From: Pantoea sp. SOD02
Lineage (GTDB): Bacteria > Pseudomonadota > Gammaproteobacteria > Enterobacterales > Enterobacteriaceae
Length of the DNA: 64,000 nt
Assembly (NCBI RefSeq): GCF_024707505.1
Contig: NZ_CP102605.1
Location: 248,001 to 312,000, forward strand
Reading direction: 5' to 3'
Shown: piece after piece, positions 7,608 through 15,475 of the stretch
How the letters are laid out: each line of letters starts with the position of its first letter
Position numbering within the stretch: the stretch's first letter is position 1
Notes under the pieces: model-generated
Database searches by the model: none
The model's input: only the letters and a program-made list of their open reading frames with translations
Told to the model about the DNA's origin: nothing
Program-made: the position numbers and the translations under genes

Positions 7608-8993
7608 GCTATCAGGAATCGCCAGCGTAAAGGTGCTGCCTTTTCCGGGCTGACTTATCACGCTTACTTTGCCGCCGTGCAGTTCGGCGATGGTTTTTAC
7701 AATCGCTAATCCCAATCCGGTATTTTCCGCACTGCTTCTGGATTCATCAGCACGATAAAAACGGTCAAACAGGTGGGGAATATGCTCAGAGTGAATTCCT
7801 TCGCCGTCATCCTTCACACTAAAATAGAGCCAGTAATTTTCGCGTCGCGCAGTGAGCGTAATATGTCCGCCAGCCGGCGTGTAATGAATGGCATTGGATA
7901 ACAGATTCGCTAGCGCACGCTGAAAATGCAGCGAATCGGCTGAAAAGGTCAGTGAACCCTGCTGCGTAAGCGCAATGCTTTTCTCCTCGGCCAAAATGTC
8001 ATAAAAACCAATCAGCCTGCGGAACTCCGCCTCGCTATCTAAACGCTCTTTCTTTAACGGCTCGCGGCTATTATCAGCCCGTGCCAGAAACAGCATCGAA
8101 GAGATGGTGCGGGAAAGCCGTTCGCCTTCTTCGACCATCGCTTCCAGCGTCTCCTGATATTCGCTGTTCGGGCGTGGTTGATTCAGCGTCACGCTGGCGG
8201 CGGAAACGAGATTATTAATCGGCCCACGCAGTTCATGTGCTAAATCAGAGGAAAAACGCGTCAGCTGATCGAAAGAGGCTTCGAGGCGCGTCAGCATGCT
8301 GTCGAACGAGCGAGCAACGATCACCAGCTCCGATGGCCAGCGTTGGGTGGCAAGTCGGGTATGCAACTCTTCAATGCTGATGGTTTCGATTTGCTGACTC
8401 ATCACGCGTAAAGGGCGCAGGCCGCGATGTGCCAGCCAGTAACCGCCCGCAGCAAACAACAGAATCGCTAACGCCGCCATAATCTGCATGCGCGCCCAGT
8501 AGTTCTCGATGATTTCATTATTACGCGATACGTTCAGCGCCGCCTGTACCGACCATAACTCTTTGCCTTTTAAGGTAAAGGTGGTGGCGGTGATCAGGTA
8601 TTTTTCATGCAGCTTGCCGTCGTGATGTTTCCAGCTGGCGTAGTTAAAGCTGGCGGTCGGCGCGGGATAATCGGCAACCGGCACACGCATGTTTTTTGAT
8701 TGCGACCAGATCTTACCGTCCGGGCTGATGATGCGCAGCGAAAGCCGATCCTGTTCGGCAATAAACTCAAACAGCTCATTTTGCCACTGCTCCTGCGATC
8801 CCTGACGTTCACTGATGGTGCTGGCAATCTCTTTTTGAAATTGCAGCGTACTGCGCAGTTCATTGACGTCTTTGCTGTTCAGCTGATCGCGCAGGGTTTG
8901 GTACAGCAAACCTGAAACGCTGTACAACACCAGAGCCATCGCCACCGAGAAAAACAGCGTCAGGCGCAGAGTAATGGAGACGTTACGGGGCAT
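7596..8993 (-). CDS. Sensor histidine kinase, heavy-metal/CusS-like, of the RND pump operon
   Basis: 465 residues from ATG 8993 (MPRNVSITLRLTLFF). A longer reading start at 9032 would overlap the regulator much more. A helix lies at about 9-30, a periplasmic domain at about 31-155, a second helix at about 160-180, then HAMP, H-box SSDLAHELRGPINNL, N-box NLLSNAIHYTP, and DDGEGI and TGLGLAIV ATP motifs. The layout matches the CusS/CopS group that senses metals, but here the regulated neighbour is a HAE1-type drug pump. The start overlaps the end of the regulator gene by 11 bases. The last residues (SRSP) are encoded by the intergenic repeat. Confidence 0.9.
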   Translation of the reverse strand: MPRNVSITLRLTLFFSVAMALVLYSVSGLLYQTLRDQLNSKDVNELRSTLQFQKEIASTISERQGSQEQWQNELFEFIAEQDRLSLRIISPDGKIWSQSKNMRVPVADYPAPTASFNYASWKHHDGKLHEKYLITATTFTLKGKELWSVQAALNVSRNNEIIENYWARMQIMAALAILLFAAGGYWLAHRGLRPLRVMSQQIETISIEELHTRLATQRWPSELVIVARSFDSMLTRLEASFDQLTRFSSDLAHELRGPINNLVSAASVTLNQPRPNSEYQETLEAMVEEGERLSRTISSMLFLARADNSREPLKKERLDSEAEFRRLIGFYDILAEEKSIALTQQGSLTFSADSLHFQRALANLLSNAIHYTPAGGHITLTARRENYWLYFSVKDDGEGIHSEHIPHLFDRFYRADESRSSAENTGLGLAIVKTIAELHGGKVSVISQPGKGSTFTLAIPDSRSP

Positions 8994-9687
8994 CAGCAGG
9001 CTCTTTTTCTTCCAGCACATAACCTGCACCACGTATGGTGTGCAGCAGCTTTACGGCGTAATTGTCATCAATTTTGCCGCGCAAGCGACGTATCGCTACA
9101 TCAATCACATTGGTTTCGGGATCGAAATTCATATCCCAAACCTGCTCGGCGATCACGGTACGTGACAACACTTCGCCGCTGCGCCGCATCAGCAAACTGA
9201 GCAACAAAAACTCTTTCTGCGTCAGTTCTATGCGGTTGCCATCGCGCGTCACTTTGTGTTTGACGAAATCCAGTACCAGCCCGCCGATTTGCCGTTGCGA
9301 CTCTTCGGCAACCAGCAAGGTGCTGCCGGTCAGGCGGCGTAAAATCACCCGCGCGCGTGCCAGCAGTTCGCTAAACGAGAAGGGCTTGATGAGATAATCT
9401 TCCGCGCCTAACTCCAGCCCTTTGACGCGATCGTCGACGTCATCGCGCGCCGTCAGAAACATCACTGGCGTGGGGCGGCCCGCCTGACGCGCCAGCTCCA
9501 GTAGCTTCCAGCCATTCATGCCGGGCAGCATCACATCGAGGATGGCGAGGTCATAGTCATTGGTGAGCAGCAGATGCAGCCCATCAATGCCGTTGGCGGC
9601 GACATCCACCACAAAATCATTCTCCCGCAAGCCTTTAGCGATGTAATCCGCCGCCATAGTTTGGTCTTCGACCAGCAATAATCTCAT
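8983..9687 (-). CDS. OmpR-family response regulator of the RND pump operon (CusR-like)
   Basis: 234 residues. The receiver has LLLVEDQTM, phosphoacceptor in DLAILDVMLPG (about residue 51), TARDD and YLIKPFSFSELLARARVILRR. The winged helix has LTQKEFLLLSLLMR, SRTVIAEQVWDMNFD, NVIDVAIRRLRGKID and TIRGAGYVLE, the hallmark wording of the CusR/CopR group. It overlaps the RND permease gene by 4 bases (start ATG at 9687 inside the permease's end) and the kinase by 11 bases, so adaptor, permease, regulator and kinase form one tightly coupled operon. It likely activates its own operon. Confidence 0.92.
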   Translation of the reverse strand: MRLLLVEDQTMAADYIAKGLRENDFVVDVAANGIDGLHLLLTNDYDLAILDVMLPGMNGWKLLELARQAGRPTPVMFLTARDDVDDRVKGLELGAEDYLIKPFSFSELLARARVILRRLTGSTLLVAEESQRQIGGLVLDFVKHKVTRDGNRIELTQKEFLLLSLLMRRSGEVLSRTVIAEQVWDMNFDPETNVIDVAIRRLRGKIDDNYAVKLLHTIRGAGYVLEEKEPADAP

Positions 9688-12600
9688 GGTTCCTCCACGG
9701 CATGCGTGAGCGTATCCAGACGCGAACCGCTGCGTTCAAACATCAGGTAAAGCACTGGCGTGATAAACAGGGTAATAAACTGCGAGAACACTAAGCCGCC
9801 CACCACCGCAACGCCCATCGGCTGACGCAGCTCAGCACCCGCGCCCCAGCCGCAGGCAATGGGAAGCGCACCCATAATCGCGCACAGCGTGGTCATCATG
9901 ATGGGACGAAAACGCTGTAAACAGGCCTGAATAATGGCTTCATGCGCGCTCATTCCCTGCTCGCGCTGTGCCGACAAGGCAAAGTCGATCATCATGATGG
10001 CGTTCTTTTTCACGATGCCAATCAGCAGCAAAATACCGATCATGGCGATGAAGGTGAGATCCAACTGCATCAGCCGCAGCGCCAGCAGTGCGCCGACCGC
10101 CGCCGAGGGTAAGCCAAGCAGAATGGTGACGGGATGAATCCAGCTCTCGTACAGCATGCCCAGAATCACGTAAATCACCGCCAGCGCCAGCACAATCAAC
10201 CATACCTGGCTGCTCTGTGACTGCTGAAACAGCGCGGCTTGCCCGGCATAGGTGCCAAATACCGTCGCAGGTAACTGGATGTTGTTTTCCGCTTGCGTGA
10301 TGGCCTGAGTGGCGTCCGACAGTGATTTACCCGGCGCGAGATCGAATGAGATGGTGATTGCCGGCAGTTGTCCCTGATGATTAACGGCAGTCACGCCCTG
10401 CACGCGGCTGATATGGGTGAACGTGGACAGCGGCAGCAGCGCATTACTGGATGAGCGCACATAGATTTGTGACAGATCGCTCTCGTTCTGTCGGAACGGC
10501 TGCTGCACTTCCATAATCACCTGATAACTGTCTTCCGGCGCATAGATGGTGGAAGCCTGCAACGTGCCAAAGGCGGCATACAGATTGCTGCGGATCTGAT
10601 CAACATCCACGCCAAGCAGCGACGCCTTGTTGCGGTCAATCGTCAGCTCGGCCTGCAAACCATTCAGCTGCGCATCACTGTTGACGCCAACAAACACGCC
10701 GCTCTTGTTCATCTCCGCCATCAACTGATTAGCGTATTGGTTCAGGCTTAATCCGCTGCTACTGCTCACCGATTGTAAGGTGTATTGATAGCTGCTTTTC
10801 GCCGCGCGGCCGCCCACTTTGAAGTTTTGCACCGGGCTGTAAAACACCTTAATGCCGGGTAGATAACCGGTTTCGCTGCGCATTTTTTGCAGCACCTGCG
10901 CCATCGCGGGACGCTGGGTTTGATCCTTCAGGGTGATATTCAGCTGCGTGGTGTCATGATCGACTTTGGTCACAATGGTGTCGATGGCGCTGTCTTTGAG
11001 CAGCGTATTACCTATCTGATAAGCGACATCTTTGCGCGCGTCATAAGACATATCCTGCGGCGTATCGATGTTTGCCGTGACCTGACCGATATCCTCCTGC
11101 GGGAAAAATCCCTTGGGCGCAGTGATATACAGATATGCGGTTAAGGCTACGGTTAACGCCGCGACGGAAAGGGTAACCGTGCGATGTGCCACCGCCCAGT
11201 GCAGCCCGTTGGCATAGTGCTGGCGCAGAGATTCAAACATCTGCTCAAAGCGGCGGCTCCATGCCGGTTCCGGTTTATCCTCGGCGGCATGATGGCGCAC
11301 TAACATCGGCACCAGCAGCGGAATGATAGTTAATGATGCGACGGCTGAAACCAGTATCGCCAGAGAAACCACCCAGGCAAATTCGTGGAATAACAAGCCC
11401 ATGGTGCCGGGCATGAAGAAGATCGGAATAAACACCGCCACCAGCGACAATGAAATGGAGATGACGGTAAAGCCGACCTCTTTCACCCCTTTCAGCGCCG
11501 CCGTTTTGGCATCATCGCCTTGCTCGATATAGCGCATGATGTTTTCCAGCACCACAATCGCGTCGTCTACAACCAATCCCACGGCGATGGTCAGCCCCAT
11601 CAGCGAGATGTTGTCGAGGCTTAAACCAAAGGCATACATCAGCGCAAACGATCCCAGCAGCGAGATCGGCACGCTTAGCGCCGGAATCAATGTGGCGCGC
11701 ACATGACGCAGGAACAGCAGAATCACCATGATCACCAGCGCGATGGTGAGCAGCAGGGTGATATTGACGTCATGAATGGCGTTGCGCACCGAAATAGATC
11801 GGTCATTCAGCAACTGCATATGCACGGAAGAGGGCATTTGCTGCTGCAGTTTTGGTAGAAGTTGCTTGATGCTATCCAGCGTGGCCACCAGATTCGCGCC
11901 CGGCTGGCGGGTAATGCTCAGCACAATCGCGGTGTGATTGTTCACCGCGCTGTGGCTAAGCGTGTTCTCGATGCTGTCCTGCACGTCCGCGACATCCAGC
12001 AGCCTTATCGGTTGGCCGTTGCGTGTGGCAATCACCACGTTTTTAAAATCATCGGCATTACGCAGATCGCCGTGCGTTTGCAGCATCATCATCTGCCGCT
12101 TGCCGTCCAGTTCGCCGACGGGCGAATTGTCATTCGCAGCTTTAAGCGCTGTGTGCAACTCTTCCAGCGTCATATCGGTGGCGGCAAGCTTCGCCGGATC
12201 CACCTCAACGCGCACCGCGTAACGTTTCTGCCCAATCACCGTGACTTCCGCCACGCCTTGGATCATCGATAGCGACGGCGAAATCAGATCGTCAGAAAAA
12301 CGGTTGAGATCCGATAGCGTCATGGAGGGAGAATCGAGGCTGATTTGCGCAATGGGCGCATCCGCCGGATTGACCTTTTTAAAGGTTGGCGGCGTGGTCA
12401 TCTGAGCAGGCAGCTTTTTCAGCGACTGATACAGCGCGGCCTGCACATCCACCGATGCCGAATCAATGTTCACCGAAGGATCGAACTCGAGCACAATGGT
12501 GGTCGCACCTTCGAGGTTGGTGGAGGTCATCATCGCTACACCGGCGATAGTGGCCAGATTTTTCTCTAACGGCGTGGCCACCGAGGATGCCATGGTTTCC

Positions 12601-12767
12601 GGGCTGGCGCCGGAGAGTGAAGCGTTTACTTTAATGGTCGGCGTATCAAAAGTGGGTAATGCAGCGACCGGCAAATGGTTCCAGCAGACGAAGCCCGCTA
12701 CCATCACCGCGATCCACAACAGCAGCACCGCAATCGGACGCTGCAAACAGAGTTCTGAGATTTTCAT
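9684..12767 (-). CDS. RND multidrug efflux permease (HAE1 family, MdtB/MdtC-like)
   Basis: 1027 residues, full length for the family. It starts MKISELCLQRPIAVLLLWI with the first helix at about 10-30. Two periplasmic porter regions of about 300 residues each flank the membrane blocks, and the proton-relay aspartates are present in helix 4 (VGLVVDDAIVVLENI). The C-terminal half repeats the pattern (GIVKKNAIMMIDFAL, the expected Lys in helix 10). It pumps hydrophobic compounds from periplasm or outer leaflet, driven by protons, through an adaptor and TolC. The adaptor gene overlaps it by 4 bases; no outer-membrane channel gene is in the operon, so TolC is presumably shared. Substrate unknown. 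Confidence 0.95.
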   Translation of the reverse strand: MKISELCLQRPIAVLLLWIAVMVAGFVCWNHLPVAALPTFDTPTIKVNASLSGASPETMASSVATPLEKNLATIAGVAMMTSTNLEGATTIVLEFDPSVNIDSASVDVQAALYQSLKKLPAQMTTPPTFKKVNPADAPIAQISLDSPSMTLSDLNRFSDDLISPSLSMIQGVAEVTVIGQKRYAVRVEVDPAKLAATDMTLEELHTALKAANDNSPVGELDGKRQMMMLQTHGDLRNADDFKNVVIATRNGQPIRLLDVADVQDSIENTLSHSAVNNHTAIVLSITRQPGANLVATLDSIKQLLPKLQQQMPSSVHMQLLNDRSISVRNAIHDVNITLLLTIALVIMVILLFLRHVRATLIPALSVPISLLGSFALMYAFGLSLDNISLMGLTIAVGLVVDDAIVVLENIMRYIEQGDDAKTAALKGVKEVGFTVISISLSLVAVFIPIFFMPGTMGLLFHEFAWVVSLAILVSAVASLTIIPLLVPMLVRHHAAEDKPEPAWSRRFEQMFESLRQHYANGLHWAVAHRTVTLSVAALTVALTAYLYITAPKGFFPQEDIGQVTANIDTPQDMSYDARKDVAYQIGNTLLKDSAIDTIVTKVDHDTTQLNITLKDQTQRPAMAQVLQKMRSETGYLPGIKVFYSPVQNFKVGGRAAKSSYQYTLQSVSSSSGLSLNQYANQLMAEMNKSGVFVGVNSDAQLNGLQAELTIDRNKASLLGVDVDQIRSNLYAAFGTLQASTIYAPEDSYQVIMEVQQPFRQNESDLSQIYVRSSSNALLPLSTFTHISRVQGVTAVNHQGQLPAITISFDLAPGKSLSDATQAITQAENNIQLPATVFGTYAGQAALFQQSQSSQVWLIVLALAVIYVILGMLYESWIHPVTILLGLPSAAVGALLALRLMQLDLTFIAMIGILLLIGIVKKNAIMMIDFALSAQREQGMSAHEAIIQACLQRFRPIMMTTLCAIMGALPIACGWGAGAELRQPMGVAVVGGLVFSQFITLFITPVLYLMFERSGSRLDTLTHAVEEP

Positions 12768-13900
12768 GGCTGCATCACCGCCTTATCGATGCTGCTGGCG
12801 ATCTGCACCGACATGCCGGGACGCAAATTATTGGCGCCCTCATTAACCACTTTGGTTCCCTGCGCAATGCCGGTGATCACGGCTAACTGTTGCTGAATGC
12901 GCAGCAGCGTCACGGGCTTGGCCGCCGCCTGGTTATGTGGATCGATAACATAGACAAAATGGCCATCGGGCCCGTTTTGCACCGCTTGTGGTGGCAACAC
13001 CACCGCATCTGGCGTTACGCCCGCATCAACTTTGACGTTCTGGAACAAGCCGGGCCACAGCAGATGCTGCTGATTACTGAAGCGCGCTTTCAACGCGATG
13101 GTGCCGCTGTCGGTGCTGACGCTGTTATCAATGAAGTCGAGTTGTCCGGCGATAGGCTGGCCGTTGGCGTTCTCCACCCAAACGGTGACGGAACCTTGCG
13201 CCTGCGCGGCCAGCACCGCTTTCAGATCCTGTTCCGGCAAGGTAAACGACACGCCAATCGGGTCAAATTGCATCAGTGAAACCAGCGGCAGCGTGCTGCC
13301 GGGCTGCACCAGACTGCCGGGATGCACGTTCAGCGCGCCGGTTTTGCCGCTGACCGGCGCGATAATGCGGGTGTATCCAAGGTTAACCTGTGCCGTCTGC
13401 ACATCCTGTTGCGCGGCGCGCAGCTGCGCCTGATATTGCTGCACGTTGCTCTGCAGCGTGTCCCAGTCAGATAGCGAGATGTAATTCTTCGCCTTCAGCG
13501 CACGGCTGCGTTGCAAATCGTTTTGCGCTTTGACCAGTAATGCTTTGGATTCGCCCACGGTAGCGACGGCGCGGTCGTAGGTCGCCTGCTGGCTGGCGCT
13601 ATCCAGGGTGAACAGCAACTGTCCGGCCTTCACGAAATCCCCTTCGTGGAAATCCACCGTTTTCACCGTGCCGGTGACCTGCGCCTGAATATCCACCTGA
13701 TTCAGTGGTACAACGTGGCCCTGCGTGGCGAGAGTGATGGGAAGAGGTTTAACAGCGGCGCTGATCATGCTGACTAACGCCGGTGCGTTGGCGGGCTTCA
13801 CCGCAGCATCCGCTTGCTGTCGCGGCCAAAAATACCAGCTGGCGCTGCCGAGCAGTAAACCTGCAATTAGCAGAAGTGTTCCTTTACGTTGAAATGCCAT
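12764..13900 (-). CDS. RND efflux periplasmic adaptor (MdtA-like membrane fusion protein)
   Basis: 378 residues. An N-terminal membrane anchor lies at about 8-26 (LLLIAGLLLGSASWYF) with no lipobox Cys. Then come the lipoyl halves (VDIQAQVTGTVKTVDFHEGDFVKAGQLLF and GYTRIIAPVSGKTGAL), a coiled coil at about 105-170, the beta-barrel domain and the membrane-proximal domain. First gene of the pump operon; the start has a modest AAAGG site. It bridges the RND permease to TolC. A short spacer with a PmrR-like gene and its terminator separates it from the upstream region. Confidence 0.93.
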   Translation of the reverse strand: MAFQRKGTLLLIAGLLLGSASWYFWPRQQADAAVKPANAPALVSMISAAVKPLPITLATQGHVVPLNQVDIQAQVTGTVKTVDFHEGDFVKAGQLLFTLDSASQQATYDRAVATVGESKALLVKAQNDLQRSRALKAKNYISLSDWDTLQSNVQQYQAQLRAAQQDVQTAQVNLGYTRIIAPVSGKTGALNVHPGSLVQPGSTLPLVSLMQFDPIGVSFTLPEQDLKAVLAAQAQGSVTVWVENANGQPIAGQLDFIDNSVSTDSGTIALKARFSNQQHLLWPGLFQNVKVDAGVTPDAVVLPPQAVQNGPDGHFVYVIDPHNQAAAKPVTLLRIQQQLAVITGIAQGTKVVNEGANNLRPGMSVQIASSIDKAVMQP

Positions 13901-14001
13901 GGTGCCTCAAAGCGATAATTTCATTTGCGCCAGTTTATCGAAGCCCACCGAACAGAAAGGAAAGGGGAGGATGACAAATTTGTCATGTAACTCATGCAGG
14001 C

Positions 14002-14030
14002 AAAAAAAAACGCCACAGCGTGGCGTTTTT
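14002..14030 (-). terminator. Rho-independent terminator behind the PmrR-like gene
   Basis: CGCCAC-AGC-GTGGCG hairpin (14011-14026) with nine T residues on the minus strand side; it begins right at the stop codon of the 32-codon gene. T residues also flank the other strand, so it may act in both directions. Confidence 0.85.
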
Positions 14031-14127
14031 AGGCAGAGAACCAAAGGGTGAGAAAACTCACCACGGCGAACGCGCTAACCGCAACCGCCGCATATTCACT
14101 GAATGGTCGGGACATCATCAATCTCAT
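14029..14127 (-). CDS. PmrR-like membrane peptide (32 residues) behind a PmrA-type box
   Basis: ATG at 14127 with a GAGG site eight bases upstream. The product begins MRLMMSRPFSEYAAVAVS and ends AVVSFLTLWFSA: a short polar head then one hydrophobic helix. Salmonella PmrR, a PmrA-activated peptide of about 29 residues that inhibits the lipid A kinase LpxT, has the same plan, and from memory its tail reads VVSSFLYIWFATY, strikingly like this one. A PmrA-type box lies 42 bases upstream of the start with the same GTTCA spacer as the eptA box, and a terminator follows the stop immediately, so it is a monocistronic unit. Homology is inferred from the short match plus context. Too short for most gene finders. 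Confidence 0.72.
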   Translation of the reverse strand: MRLMMSRPFSEYAAVAVSAFAVVSFLTLWFSA

Positions 14128-14168
14128 CAAAATTTCCTCTTAAGGTGAGGCTATTTTCATTAATGAAG

Positions 14169-14185
14169 ATTAAGTGAACCTTAGG
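14169..14185 (-). promoter_or_regulatory. PmrA-type box upstream of the PmrR-like gene
   Basis: Minus strand CCTAAG-GTTCA-CTTAAT: two half-sites of the YTTAAK type (first with one mismatch), 5-base spacer, 42 bases before the start at 14127. The distance is similar to that at eptA (47 bases). Confidence 0.75.
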
Positions 14186-14235
14186 TTGAAGAGTGAGGTG
14201 GCGGAAATTTGTAGCCATTGCGTTGATGGCGGCCA

Positions 14236-14290
14236 GGTGCGCATAAATGCGCACCCTACAAAATCTGTAGGGTCGCCATTTATGGCGACC
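14236..14290. repeat. Composite palindromic repeat, copy 3 (B then A)
   Basis: Module B palindrome (GGTGCGCAT, AA, ATGCGCACC type) at 14236-14255, linker CCTACAAAATCTGTAGG that is itself self-complementary, and module A at 14271-14290. Confidence 0.85.
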
Positions 14291-14336
14291 GCTTTACCAT
14301 CGACTGATGCTCAACGACAAAAACATCCATAACTTG

Positions 14337-15428
14337 TTAATTATGCGTCCAATAGGTTCCTGTTTCAGGCAGTGGCAGAAACTGTTGGTTCATCTCCTTC
14401 AGCGTCTCTTCCGGTGAGAGATCTTGAAAAAGCGTGGGATGAAATGTTTTGGCGAAAAATTCAGCCACCAGCAAGTGCCACGGACTCATATAAAAGTTCT
14501 GCCAAAATGCAGAGGCGTGCTGCTGTTGTACCGCCGATAACACCGAAACGGTCGCATCGCTGGAAAGGGCATGCAGGAAGCTTGCACGGGCGGCAGCGGC
14601 ATTCACTTGCGGTCCGAGCTGCAAAAAGCCGGGTTCGGTGGGCGCTGCTGAACCGGTGGCGATATAGATATCCGGATTGGCCGCGATCACCGCTTCTGGA
14701 TTGAGCTGCCCAAATACCGCCGGGAAGCGTCCCGCCGCGATATTGTCGCCACCGGCAAAAGCGATCAAATCAGCCAGATTGCCATGCGCCACGGTAGTAC
14801 AACATTCCGCCTTTTTACCCAAGTGCAACTGCAACATCACTCTGGGACGCTCGCCCTGATAGCTCACCAGACGTTCACGAATGCGCTGCATATGCAGTTG
14901 GTAAAACGCAATAAAGCGTTCGCTTTTCGCCTCACCGTTCAACGCAGCTCCCAGCGTGCGCAGGCTGCTCACGGTGTTTTTCAGCGGATCGACGCGAAAA
15001 TCGAGAAACAGCACCGGAATGCTTGCCGCCGCCAACTGCTGCATAAAGGCTGAGTTATTCGGCGGCGTGCGCGCATACACCGGCAAAATCACCAGATCCG
15101 GTTGCAGGGCGATGATTTTTTCCACGTTCAGTTGGGAAAAGTTGGAGTTACCGATTTGCGTAATTTTGGCGATCTGCGGAAAGGCTTTGACGTAGCGATC
15201 CCATGTTTGTTTATCCAGATTGTGCAGATCAGCTGGCCAGCCCACCACGCGTTTAGCGGGATTTCCCTCTTCTACCAGCGCCAGCGTATAGATCATCCGG
15301 CTTTCACCAATCACCAGGCGCTGCGGATTATCCGGCACCTCAACCTGACGGCCCAAACTGTCGGTGAGCATTTTGCCCTGAGCGATCCAGGGCAGAAACA
15401 GCAGCAAAGCCAGCAATATTCGTCTCAT
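14337..15428 (-). CDS. Periplasmic iron-siderophore/cobalamin-type ABC substrate-binding protein
   Basis: 363 residues. The signal peptide (MRRILLALLLFLPWIAQG) should be cleaved near residue 18. The class III binding-protein fold is indicated by DSLGRQVEVPDNPQRLV, a first lobe containing LNVEKIIALQPDLVIL, a long linker helix and a second lobe with QLNPEAVIAANPDIYIATGS. This family delivers Fe-siderophores, haem or corrinoids to an ABC importer. It lies 47 bases behind the TonB-dependent receptor gene on the same strand, so the pair handles the same ligand. No permease or ATPase of this system is adjacent, which is unusual; they must be encoded elsewhere. Confidence 0.88.
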   Translation of the reverse strand: MRRILLALLLFLPWIAQGKMLTDSLGRQVEVPDNPQRLVIGESRMIYTLALVEEGNPAKRVVGWPADLHNLDKQTWDRYVKAFPQIAKITQIGNSNFSQLNVEKIIALQPDLVILPVYARTPPNNSAFMQQLAAASIPVLFLDFRVDPLKNTVSSLRTLGAALNGEAKSERFIAFYQLHMQRIRERLVSYQGERPRVMLQLHLGKKAECCTTVAHGNLADLIAFAGGDNIAAGRFPAVFGQLNPEAVIAANPDIYIATGSAAPTEPGFLQLGPQVNAAAARASFLHALSSDATVSVLSAVQQQHASAFWQNFYMSPWHLLVAEFFAKTFHPTLFQDLSPEETLKEMNQQFLPLPETGTYWTHN

Positions 15429-15475
15429 TATTCTGCTCTCTGATGGCTCCGCCCAAGACGGCGGAGCGAATCATG

